A stretch of DNA of 64,000 nucleotides, taken from NCBI GenBank assembly GCA_038049695.1, contig CP142456.1:45922001-45986000 (forward strand), given 5' to 3'. This DNA is from Cinnamomum chago. Lineage: Eukaryota; Streptophyta; Magnoliopsida; Laurales; Lauraceae. Below, piece after piece: positions 23,218 through 34,445 of this stretch. How positions within the stretch are numbered: the stretch's first letter is position 1; each line of letters begins with the position of its first letter. Below the pieces are notes generated by a model. It made no database searches. It saw nothing but the letters and a program-made list of their open reading frames with translations, and was not told the origin of the DNA. A program made the position numbers and the translations under genes.

Positions 23218-26032
23218 TGTTAGACCCCGACCCAGACCAAGTCGATTAGTGTGCGATTAGTATGTGTTTAGTCCTAAGTGGGTTTAGTTGTTGTTGGGTT
23301 AGAAGTAATTAGTTTTAGTCGTGGACATAGCTTTGGGAACTTTGAGAACGTTTAGTATTAATTAGACACACTCAGGAAGGCCTGAGTGCACGTGTGAGCT
23401 TGGGAAGATCGTATCGATTTCAGGGTGATTGTGATTTTGATTCCATTTGAATGATGTTTCGACGTGTTACAACTTTCGTTTTAAGCCCAATTGTGTTTGA
23501 AGCCCAAAAACCTAAGTTTTGACCTAAAGAGGGTAAAATTGTCTTTCTTGCACAAATCTGGACACAATTTTTGAGATCTCAAAACCATGTCAAAAATATA
23601 CTTTTTGGAAACTAGATATTTCGGTGATCGTTTTATCCTTCTTCGTTGAAGTCATCCGAGGCCCACAAGTTAGTGTTTTGGCCATTTCAAAGTTCAGGTT
23701 ATTTGGGGCCCATTTCCTCACTAAAGCCCCATCTCCCTCTTCTTTTTCATTCATTTCCCCAATCTCTGCAATCTCTTGACCTAGGGCAAGGAAAGGTCTT
23801 CTTCTCTTCAATCTTCTTCATCTTGCATGCTTGGGCTAGAGAGCTCCAAAAAGAATTCCAAAGTCATCATCTACTTCATCTCCTTGCAAGCTCTCTATTG
23901 GTATAAACTTCTTGGAACTTCTTGTGAGACAAACTCTTCATCTTCTTCATCCCTTCTTGTTTAGCCATTGTTAGGTAAGAGCTACAACCCACGCTTTTCA
24001 TGAAGTCTTTTTAGTTCTCTAAGATCATGATTTTCATAGTTACAAACCCTTTTTGTTAAATAGGTTCCTTGTTTCCTTTTTGAGTGAGTTGTGTGGTTTT
24101 TCTCTTGGGTTTCTTGTAGTGTGAGAATAGCTTGAGGAAGAGTTTGAAGAGGAGTTTGTTAGCATTGGTCAAGGCAAGTAATCTCTATAGGAATGATGCA
24201 TGTGTATTTTGATTTCATTGTTGTTTTAGAAATTGTGCATAAAATTTGTTTACAAGCTTCATGGATATGTTTTATTTGATTTTGATGCTTGACATTGTGA
24301 TAAATGAACCCTTGGTGAGCATGAAGGCTCAAGGGATTATATGTGATTGATGGACGAGAAGAAGAAGAAGAATGTGGGGAAAGATGTGTAAAAGAAAGGC
24401 AGTTTCTGCACTCAGCGAGCACAGGCAGCAGCTTGCTCGCTCGAGCGACCCCTGGGTTCGCTCGAGCGACCAAGCCTCTGCTATGTCCGAGCGCAGACAG
24501 AGAGCTGTCCGTTCGAGCGCACCTTATATTCGCTCGAGCTACCGTATCGCTCGAGCGAAGTGTCAACGCTTTATCAGGTCCGCTCGAGCGAAGTGTCTCG
24601 CTCGAGCGAAGTGTCATCACCTTATAAAGTTCGCTCGAGCGAACCCGCCAGATTCAGGGAGAAGAACTATTTTCGTTGTGTATTTTCCTTGAAGGTCGAA
24701 AACTAGACTATGTTAAGGGTTTTAGCTTGACATTGTGTAAATGGAGCTTGGAAATGCAACCCAACTTCGGGGACACCAATTCTTGTATTTTTCGACATTT
24801 GAGGGTCCCAATTACACAAAGGTCAACCAGTAGCCTTAACATATGCTTGTCAGATTTCGTGTTTGAATTCCGTTTTGGTACGATAAGTACCATCGTGTAC
24901 TAGTTTTGGATTTCAAGTATAAGCTTGTTTTGAAGGATTGTTTCAAGAAAAAGGGGATCACTTCCTAAGCGTGTTATGCATATTTATTATGCCTCTTGCT
25001 AGTCGTGCTCGTCGTGTTTTGATAAGTAATTTCCCCCTTTTTATCTCGACAAGTTTTGATAATATCTCGCGTGTTTTGTGCATTCATGAATTAAGTAAAC
25101 ACCACTGAGCTTAGACTGCCCTTTCAGTTTGATCCACTGTCTGGGGGTCTTTAAAATTGTGGATTGTCTGCAGACTGGTCGTGTATTTATTACACATCGT
25201 GCGTGGCCGGTTCCGCGGCCGGAAACCCCCGTATATGTGGGAATCGTGTCGTGCTTATATTATGTATATCGTGCTTGTCGTGCGTGCTTGCTCTTTTCAT
25301 TATACAAATGATGGAGAAAGGATGGGCTCTTTGTGGATGCTAACTTTTCATGATATATTATTTATTCATGCTAGTTTGTTTTGTATCTCAGCTTGGTTCG
25401 CATTCTTAAAATGTACCTCGGTTTTGATAGTATTTCATATCAAGGATTTGCTTATATGTTTTCTCTAAAAGTTATTGTTCATGTTCACGCCTAAATTGAT
25501 TACCTGCCAAACCATCGTGTTTGACCCTTGTTTGTTGGTGCCCAAGTGCAGGAGACGTTACCTTTGAGGAGGAGGGTTAGGAGGAGGCTTGCGAGCCAAC
25601 CCCTGTGAGAGAGTGGCAACCCGACGATGTCATTTAGACGTCGGGCGGGTTGCTTGAGTCTCGTCATTTTTGTTGGGGTTTCCTTTAATTATTTTGGAGA
25701 ACTGTATTGGCCGCTGTTGGCCTCTTATGGAATTGTAACAAAACTTAACTTACTTTTGATTAGTCTCATAACTTGAATATTAATGGGAATGCCATGTTAG
25801 TTTCTTTCTTTGATACTATGTCGTGTTATTATTTGTCATGGCACTTAAATATTTCTTTAGTGCTCATCTTGATGTGTTTTGCTACACGCTTCCGCATACT
25901 TGATCGTGTGAGTCAGATTCCGAGTGTCTTTGGGAATCCTCACCGCGGGAACCTGTGGGAAAGTATATCTCCAATGAAGAGCAAACATTCAAACAACGTC
26001 GCGGGCCCGGGATCCTTTCTGGGGTCGCGACA
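23218..26032 (+). mobile_element. R1: R-family solo LTR (2815 bp)
   Basis: It begins TGTTAGACCCCGACCC and ends ..TGGGGTCGCGACA, with perfect duplications cttac (23213-23217 and 26033-26037). The 3' LTR of the host carries the empty site (agccttacc). No inner LTR, primer-binding site or coding domain is present. It is very similar to R3 throughout. It carries a CTCGAG palindrome island. Its reading frames (for example 24159-24692 on both strands) come from the palindromes. Confidence 0.93.
24440..24639. repeat. Palindrome island in R1 (TCGCTCGAGCGA type)
   Basis: Seven CTCGAG cores lie at 24440, 24461, 24533, 24550, 24583, 24601 and 24634, most within a perfect 10-12-bp palindrome GCTCGAGC/TCGCTCGAGCGA. 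A degenerate gttcgagcgc is at about 24511. They are separated by unrelated sequence of 11-66 bp. Confidence 0.9.
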
Positions 26033-26232
26033 CTTACCATCTCCCTTCGTCTCTCCTCCCTCATAGCATCTCTCCATGCAGACCACTCTCCATCTCCACT
26101 CTCCTCCGTCTTCATATCATCGTCCCAGCACCATCCTACATCATCTTTCTCGCAGCCTGACTTCGGAACCAGATCATTGCCCACTTCTTCTTCTTCTTCC
26201 TCGTCTGCAAGTCACTCCACGCGCAGAACCTC

Positions 26233-29200
26233 TGTAAGACCCCGACCCGAGTGATCCCGATTAGTGCTAATTAAGTTGCGTGTTAGTACTAAGCTCGATT
26301 AGTGATTTTGACTAAGTTGAGTTTGGATTAGCTTTGATTATAGTTTTGGGCTAATTTGAATGTCTGGATTTGCTTTGTGTTAGTGGGGCCCTTTGGGGGT
26401 TCCTCTTTATGACATTTCATTTGTTTGAGGATTTATCGGAGGTTTTTACATTCATGATTTTATTCCTGTTTTACCCGCTTTGATGATCCCGTTTTCGTTT
26501 GAGATCCCGAAACCCGAATTCTTGGCCTTGAGGGCAAAACAGTCATTGCACACCAAATCTGTACCCAAAACTTGATATTCCCTAAACCCGCGAAACATAT
26601 ACTTTTTGGAAACTAGATATTTCGACGATCATTTCTTCCTTCTTCGTCGAATTCATCCGAGGTCGAGAGAGAGATGATTTCAGCCTAAGTAGATTGTTAG
26701 TAGTGGAGCCCACTCCTCACTTGCTACAATAGGAGACCCTTCCCTTCCATTTTCATTTTCCAGCACAAGAGAGAGAACTAGGGCTTGTTGAGAAACTTCT
26801 TCTTCTTCTTGCTTCCCATCACTCAATCCACTTTCAAGCTTGCACCAAGAGGAGATTGGAGGCCACCATCTTCTTCATCTCCTTGAGAGCTTCCTTTACA
26901 TAGCTTTTGTGGAACACACCAACCCTTACAAGATTTCCTTAGAGCTTGTCATTGCCATTAGAGAACCTTGCAAGTAAGTATTTCCCTTCATCTTCTAGAT
27001 GTGTTATCTCCTAGCTCTTGAGAAGCTTCCCTATCATCCTTGGGAGATTTCCTTGCTATTTCATTGTTTTGACTCTTTTAGGGTTTGTTGTATTTGGGGT
27101 TTTTGCCTTGTAGTTGGATCATTGTCTTGGAGGACTTGATAGAGCTTGATTTCTTTGTTAGAAGACCTAAGGCAAGTGAATAAATGATTTTCCTAAGCTT
27201 TTATTGATTTTTGGACATTTTCCATTAATGTGCATTTATTGCTTTGTTTTGAAATGAATGCTCATGATAAGTATTAATGACACATTTATAATCTTGGAGA
27301 AGTAGTGGTTTATGGCATTGAATGTCTTCTTGTTTTGTTGCAAAGGTTTATATAGATTGTGAAATGGTTCCCTTCTCCTTTTTCCTTGTGTTGAATGCAT
27401 GGTTGATGAAGGAGAATATGGTTGATTTGATGGAGGATTTGTTGTAGTTTGAAGGGAGAAATAGACTCCTCATTTGATGTGTAAGAAGGGCTAAAAGAAG
27501 GTTGTAAAAAGGAAGAGAAAGAGAGGAACTGAACTGCCCGGAATTCTGTCTCTGGACAGTTCGCTCGAGCGACCATGACAGTTCGCTCGAGCGACCTGTC
27601 CAGAAGAGGATACGGGTTTTCCAGTAACTTGGTCGCTCGAACGCATTTTAATAACCGCTCGACCAATGGGTTCGCTCGAGCGAACTCTTCGATTCGCTCG
27701 AGCGATGCGGTCTGCCTGGCATAGGCCACGTCAGTTTGAGTCCAGTGGGTTTTGAGATTTTTTTTTTTGTGGACCTTGGCTACCCTCCTTGGACTCCCTT
27801 GACCATATGTGAGAGCGTCTTGAGCCGATGCTCTTCACGGTTGGTTCGGATGCATCGAAGTTCAATCTATTTCAATCTTGAACGGGATGGAACGACATGA
27901 TATCTTCTTCATATCTAAATGCAAAGTCTATTTCCTTGGGTATCGTGAATTCTATTCCTTTCGGTGACTGAGTAGGTTGCTCGATGGTTCCGAGTTGACA
28001 TCATACTTAGGCTGGACCGTTTATAGTCTTGATTTTTCTATCATAGCATCTAGTACTATCCATGAGCTCATTTAAGGTTTTAAAAATAGTAAAAGTGCAT
28101 AAGGAGCCCGGAATGTCTTCAAACGCAAAGAGTACCAAATCATTTCAATAATCGACATACGGGACCCCTATTCACTTAATTAGATCTTGAAATCAATATT
28201 TTCCCGGAATTGTAATAGTTCATTTTATTCTTCATCTCCAAGACTTACATTACATGACTTGTTTTCCCCGAAAGCATTGTGTACACTTGAAATGGTTACT
28301 TGACCTGAAGTGCATTGCACCACTTGATATGTCAGTGTGCCCTTGAGCACCCCCGTCTTGCCCGTTTGATTATATACTTGTACTTGATTTACTTGCATTG
28401 TCTCGATTGTACTTGACCTATGAGTCGGCACCACTAAGCTTGGATAACCTCGTTGGTTTGATCCACCGACTTGGAGATCCCCCTCTTGTCCCGCCAGCTG
28501 CAGTTTGGATCCCGATGCCCGGTCATTACCGTGGTCTTGTCCCGATACCGCAGATTGCTACTGTGGTCCCCGATGCCCGGCTCGCTACCGTGGTCATGTA
28601 TAGTATATGTATTTATATGAGATCCCCTGTTTCTCCTCACCTTGAGTGACTGAGATCAGGGCCTAGTTATTGCTCTATCACCTTAGTGATAGAGGACTTA
28701 GCTTCGTGTGGTCGCCATCTTGCTTGTTCCTGATTCCTTGGATACCCTATGAGTTTTATCTTGTTTACATGTTTTCTAGCAAATGATTTATCTATTTATG
28801 AGAGTTTTTGCTTAAACAGATTTCCATGCTTTTCGAGATATTTCATCTATTTTATGTTGTTGCATCTTCTCACTCTCTTGCCAGACCATCGTGTCTGACC
28901 CTTTGCTTTGGTACTCAGGTCCCGTTGCCGGTTTCCTTGAGGAGGAGCCGGAGGAGGTGGTAGGTGAGCTGCAACCTCTAGTTGAGTGGCGTGCTGACGA
29001 TGTCATGTAGACATCGGGTTGCCAAGAGGCGTAACATTTTGGGGAGAACTTTTTAACCATTCCTTTGGGTTATTCTTTTGTAGTATTGGCCTTTGTTGGC
29101 CTCTAATTTTGGGGAATGTAACTAAATGATATTTTGTCTAACTTTAACAACTTTTGGAAAACTTGCTTTAGATCATTGCTCATTCTGATACAGTTTGATA

Positions 29201-29424
29201 TTTGATATTAATGCTTGCATGATTAGAGATAGTCTACTATTTGATTTGCTACACGCTTCCGCACTCAAAAGAAATGTTCATGCAAGGTTGTGATATCCTC
29301 ACCGCGGACACCTGTGGGAAATTGAATAAGTTCTATATTGTGGATGTAGATAATCATCACCAATCATCATCCACTCATTAGTCCCGATCCCGGATTGGGG
29401 ATGTCCCGGTCCGGGGTCGCGACA
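26233..29424 (+). mobile_element. R2: R-family solo LTR (3192 bp)
   Basis: It begins TGTAAGACCCCGACCCGAG and ends ..CCGGGGTCGCGACA, flanked by perfect acctc duplications (26228-26232, 29425-29429). The empty site is intact in the host's 3' LTR near 52530. It is closer to R4 and R5 than to R1/R3. It carries four CTCGAG palindromes and no coding domain. Confidence 0.93.
27564..27702. repeat. Palindrome island in R2 (TCGCTCGAGCGA type)
   Basis: CTCGAG cores lie at 27564, 27586, 27675 and 27697, each within TCGCTCGAGCGA, with degenerate units at about 27634 and 27656. The sequence directly downstream, from 27732 'cagtttgagtccagtggg', is shared with R5. Confidence 0.9.
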
Positions 29425-29504
29425 ACCTCTCTCCGCTAACGCCTTCCTCGGCGTATCACGTCTTCCCTGGCCGCCGGACTCTGAACCAGGTAGGAGCCTC
29501 CCCT

Positions 29505-29896
29505 CTTCTCTTTGCATTGCATTTGCCACACCTGCACTACGAACCGTTTTTGACTCTCTCTTTCTTTCTCTCCCTCCTTATTCACTGCACAACCCCTTTG
29601 CACTCTCTCGTACACACTAACTGCACCCACCTCCGCTCCCTATCTCCCTCCGCCCAGAGCTCTACCTCCTTCTTTCTTTCTCCGCTCTGCCTCTCTCCTA
29701 ACTTCTCTTTGCATTGCATCTGCCACACCTGCACTAAGAACCATTCTTTCCTCTCTCTTTCTTTCTCTCCCTCCTCCTTCTTCACTGCACAACCCACTTG
29801 CACTCTCCTGCTTACACTAACTGCGCCCACCTCCGCTCCTTGTCTCCCTCCGCCCAGAGCTCTCCCTCTTTCTTTCATTTTCCACGCTGCCTCTCT
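29505..29896 (+). repeat. 197-bp tandem duplication in the 5' LTR
   Basis: The CT-rich segment starting cttctctttgcattgcat occurs at 29505 and again at 29702. The 3' LTR has it once (from about 52617). The duplication accounts for most of the remaining length difference between the two LTRs. Confidence 0.8.
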
Positions 29897-32800
29897 CCCT
29901 GCCATCCCCTGCACTGTCGCTCCTTCTCTTCCACTCCTCTCTCCCTGTTTTCCCTCCCTCTGCTCCGCCTCTTTCCGCCATCTCCACATCTCTAGAGCCT
30001 CTTTGCTCTCTCCTTCTCCTCTCTCGCTCCCCCACCTCTCTCTCGCTCTCACTGCTCTCCTCTCTTCCTCCTCTTCCTCTTCCTCCACCTGCACTCCCAC
30101 TTCCTGCACCCGCGCTGCTCCTCTTCTCCTCCCTCAGCCCTTTCTTCCTCTCCATCCTCCCTCACGACACTCACCGGTGCACGCGCCCCCACTTTTTCTT
30201 TCTTCTATTTCTTTCCCTTCTTTTTTTAATTACTTTCTCTTCCTCCCCTTTCGCCCTTCACTGCAACTGCTGCACCCACTTCACTCACCTACACACCAAT
30301 CTACCACACCACAACCACCATCATCACTTCCTCATCTTTTCCTTTCCCGACCGAACTAACATCCCATCTTCTCAATCACCTCTCATCCTTTCTCTCAAAA
30401 CTAAAACCAGACCTAGCCACCCCACATAATCAAACCCACGTCCATCACTACCTTCCAACAAATCAACTCCCAAATCCATCCAATCACATCTAACCTCCCA
30501 ACCCACCACATACCACACCAAGTGCCAACCAACCTGACCCAATTGTGAGCTTACTTAATCGAACCCAAGCCAATCTGCCCTCACCGTCCCACCAACCAAA
30601 TAGCTGGTCCCACCATCTATACCCACCTTCACAATCGAGCACACCAATACCTGAACCATTTGCCCCTACTCATAAAGTCCATCTCAACCATAGTCAACTA
30701 AACAGAGCCAAATAGAGCCATCTTCACTAGCACTAACCCAAATAGAGCCAACATCTACCTATCTACGTATTACTAAGCATCGACCTATTCAACCCGGGCC
30801 AAAACCGAATCACCTTTCAGCCCAGTTACTAACCTACAAACAGCCCCATCAACTTATCCACTCCATCAGCCCATTAACCAAGAATTAACCCAGCCAAGGA
30901 CCCACCTGTTCAGCCCACTTTAACATCTACGATAACTCACCAAACCAAGTAGCTCCCAGCACCACCTTCTTCTCACCGCTTGACGCCTCCCTCCCCAGTG
31001 AAAAGAGATCCAACACTCGGAGTAACTCAACACCATTAAGTGGAAAAGCTCAACAGTGACATTTACCAGATACGAGATTTTAGTTTTTCTTTCTACATCA
31101 CATCAGTGAGATCCATCTTTCCCCATTCTAAGCTTCAATTTATTTTATTAATCTTGCATCTTTAATTCAGGTTGCCATTTGATTAGTTGCATATTCACAT
31201 TTTATTTATATGTGTTAGTCTAATCTCATGCATCTTTAATTTAGGTTACCCTTTAATTTAGTTGCACATTTATCATTAATTTATCTGCGTTGTAGTTGAA
31301 TTGTGTGCATCTTAGATCCCAGGTAGCAATTATTGAACATATTTATCTGCACTCACAATCTTAATTTGTTCGTTTGAATCAACTCTAGTAGCTTGCATTG
31401 CATTCAGGCACTCATCATGATATTCATCGTTAGATCCCATTCTCTCTTTTCGTCGACTTAGTCTTTTCGGGACTAGGAGAGTAGCGGTAGGCAAGCTAGC
31501 CCTTTCATGGGGTTAGCCCATCTATGCACTCCAACTCAAAAGAGATGAACGATTAGATTAGGTTCCATGCACTCCCCTAGTTAGGCCCTTCTAGCCCTAT
31601 ATTTACCAAAAATCCAAAAAAATCAGAAAATCCCAAAAAAGATCAAAAAGATTTTACTTTTCTATTCTTCATTCAACCTCCGCCAATTTTCACCATTGAG
31701 CTTCATGCTATTAGGGTAGGCTATACTTGATTCATGAATTCATTGATATTTGAAAAAGAATTTTCGGCACATGCTATATTTTTAAAACCATCTTCCACCC
31801 ATTCCTTCGTTATCGCCTCAATGCACTAAGTAACACCGACCCTTAGGTGTTAGATACCGCGACATCGTCCACCCCTTTACACGACTCCCTAGGCCTTACG
31901 GCGATAGCCTCCTAGCGAACTCCCTATGATTGAAAGTGGCACACAGGTCCCTCACTCTCTCCTAAGTTAGGTTAGCTTAGCGTATATCCGTCCCCAACGT
32001 GCCCTAAGCGATTGTTGGTTTTAAGATGGGCCTGACGGATGATAGTCCACTTCTCTAGGTGATCTTTCCCTAGATTGACCGGGCGCCTTAGTCCTCCCAT
32101 CTTTAGACTAACGTTGTAGTGGGCACCTAGGCTTTCATTTTGAGCATCATGTGGCATGTGTTTTTGACCCTTTTTCAAGCATCCTTACATGCATGTTTTC
32201 AAACAAAGCCTACCCTTTCCCCGCCAAGGGATTCGAGGAGGGTATCCGGTGAACAGAGTTGATCCCCCTCAATGAATATTGGCATCCAACCCCTTTTTTT
32301 CTAACTTATATTATTTTATATTATTGTTATTATTTTTTTAGCTGAATGAAAGAAGGTAAAGCGTGCTTGACTTTCCTTTGGGACTATAATTGGATGATAG
32401 GAATTCTTTTATTGCATATAATGATTAATTATAACCTTAGTCATCATTTCTATCGGATTTGAAGTGATTTAATGCTATGATTCATACTGAAATCTTGTGT
32501 CTTCGGGCTATGATTAGGCACTATTGGAACCAAGTTTTTTTGTACTGGAGAAGCTTTTCCAAAATGACTGAAATTCTGCATCATGCAAATTTCATAATTT
32601 GTTCCCATTTTTGTGATTTGTTTTCAATGTGTTTCAAACCGAATCATGCCATGCTGATTTTTGTGTTTATGCATCTCTGAATTATTTTTCCCGTCAGTCC
32701 AGAATTATACAGTTTCAATATAAAATGAATTTTCTAAAATCTCTGAGTTGAACCTGTCAAAATATGTAAATCAGATTGCAGCAGATTTTGAAAACCTGTA

Positions 32801-33919
32801 CCCTATTTTAAAATCCCTAATTCAATAATTTCTAATTTGAATAAAGACTCACTGGTTTTTCTGAAAACTCCCATACCAGTTGTCTTTCAGTGAGATTTGG
32901 TTTCAGCTGATTTCAATTTTTCATGATATCATTAAAAATCAGACAACGGGCCTGAGTCATTGACTTTGCACTGCAGAACTCAGAATGTTAACCGGGGTTT
33001 ATGCACATAATCACAAGGATTTAATTTTCATTTAAAGTTCATAAAAAAATCATGTGAGCTTCCCCTTTGGGTCCATTAACTCTTAAAAAAATTCAGATTA
33101 ATTGGAGCTTTATAAATTTATCAAAGTTCAGACAGTGAACCTCGATCACGGACCAAATTCTGCTGTGCGGAAAATCCAGCAGGTTAACTTGGCCTTGTGC
33201 GCATAATCATGAAGGGTTATGTTAAGACAAAATTCATGAAAATTTTACAGGAGTCTCCTCTTTGGGTCCATTAAGTCACATAAAAATTCTAGATTAATTG
33301 GAGGTCTGTAGAAATTATAAAAATTCAGAGAGCGGACCTATGTCGGTCCAAATTCTATAGTGCAGAAATTCCAGAATTTTTATTCAGATTTGTGTCCACT
33401 ATTCCATCACGTTTCAATACTCAGAAAAATCCAAAATTCAATATGGGAATTTATCATCACATACACTATATCCCTATAAAAATTAAGACCGATCCAAGTT
33501 ACAGAAAAATTATTAAAAATTGGGAAACAAGCACGTAGCAACCCATAGTACTCAGGATTATGTTATCTATTTCATATTTCAGCTATTTTTCTTTCTTTTC
33601 TTCCAAATGCATGGAACTTAGTTTTTCTCACTCATCTCGAATCTTAAAGATGGACTGAACCCCCCATAATAATGACCCAAAATAATATTGATGAGACCAT
33701 CACGCGTCGCCGGCGGCATTGTGATGAGTGGGACTCTTAATTTCAAGCATGGAGGCGATCAAACGGGGTCATGACCGTTTATCATGACTGGCGATCACAC
33801 TTTTTTACCATTTCTAGGATTAGTCGGGAATCCTTGAAATTGGTTGGTACTTTCGAGTATCGCTTTATATAACACTGTGTTTCCACCCACATCGGGTCCG
33901 GAAATCACATCCAACAACC

Positions 33920-33936
33920 TGGCAATCACGAGGGGA
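33920..33936 (+). promoter_or_regulatory. Primer-binding site of the giant element
   Basis: The sequence tggcaatcacgagggga lies three bases after the 5' LTR end. It resembles the tggcga..ctggggA type complementary to tRNA-Arg used by Ogre-like elements, with several changes. Bases 33937-34445 after it are an untranslated leader with no recognised feature. Confidence 0.6.
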
Positions 33937-34445
33937 CCGCTTGTGTTTCATCTAAATTGTTTTGGGTCATTTTCTTTGAAAGGGTCTATGTCTGTCTACC
34001 AATGCTCTCCACATTAACATCCATTAGTTTTCACATTCATTTTAAAAGTTACATATTTTCTTGCATTTACACTCTCAAGCTTTTTTTGAACTTAGGTTTC
34101 TTCTAGGATTCCCATTCTGAACTTAGAGTCCATTTAGGACCCCTGTTTAAACCTTGGAACCAACTAAGTCTTCCCCACTAAACATAGAAGCAATTTAAGA
34201 TCCCTACAAAACTAGTTCTTAGGACGTCCTTATTTTGGTTCTTTGTTTGTTTTGCTTGCACCTTTCACACACAAGGCACTTAAAATTCTTTTTTCAAAAT
34301 TCACTAGTGAGCCCTTGGAATCTCTGGCCACCTAGTTTATATTGAAGTAGGATTAGGCCCATACCTATTTTCTAGGTGCACATCTTCTCTTTTTATTTTT
34401 TTTTTTTTTTGTGCTTTCCCTCCTTTCCTCCGCTTTTCTTTTGTC

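Larger units (their letters stand above)
21253..33916 (+). repeat. 5' LTR of the giant element (with four nested insertions)
   Basis: This LTR ends ..CATCCAACA at 33916, three bases before the primer-binding site. It contains a Tourist-like MITE (21552-21775), a solo LTR (22511-23184) and the solo LTRs R1 and R2, each absent from the 3' LTR at the same place. Net length is about 5741 bp. A long CT-rich tract (29505-30350) and a C-rich stretch (30360-30960) hold open frames of low complexity only. Bases 31090-33900 are AT-rich non-coding sequence. Comparing the first 157 bp with the 3' LTR, I count about five differences. Confidence 0.88.

Noticed and set aside
24440-24639. Spaced short repeats that look like a CRISPR array
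   Set aside because: The units are 10-12-bp palindromes with irregular spacing inside a plant LTR. There is no constant repeat length, leader or cas gene.
24159-24692. Overlapping open frames on both strands (94-153 codons), repeated at 48786-49153 and 27310-27729
   Set aside because: They arise from the TCGCTCGAGCGA palindromes, which read as Arg/Ala/Ser repeats without stops on either strand. No domain, and they lie within solo LTRs.
23218-29424. R1 and R2 as the two LTRs of one element
   Set aside because: Each has its own perfect target duplication (cttac, acctc), and the 196 bp between them is host LTR sequence found uninterrupted at about 52330-52530.
29517-30359. 280-codon open frame on the plus strand, with 175- and 112-codon frames opposite
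   Set aside because: It is Ser/Leu/Pro/His low-complexity translation of a CT-rich tract inside the 5' LTR of the giant element. The 3' LTR has the same tract with different indels (52625-53304), so the frame is not conserved.
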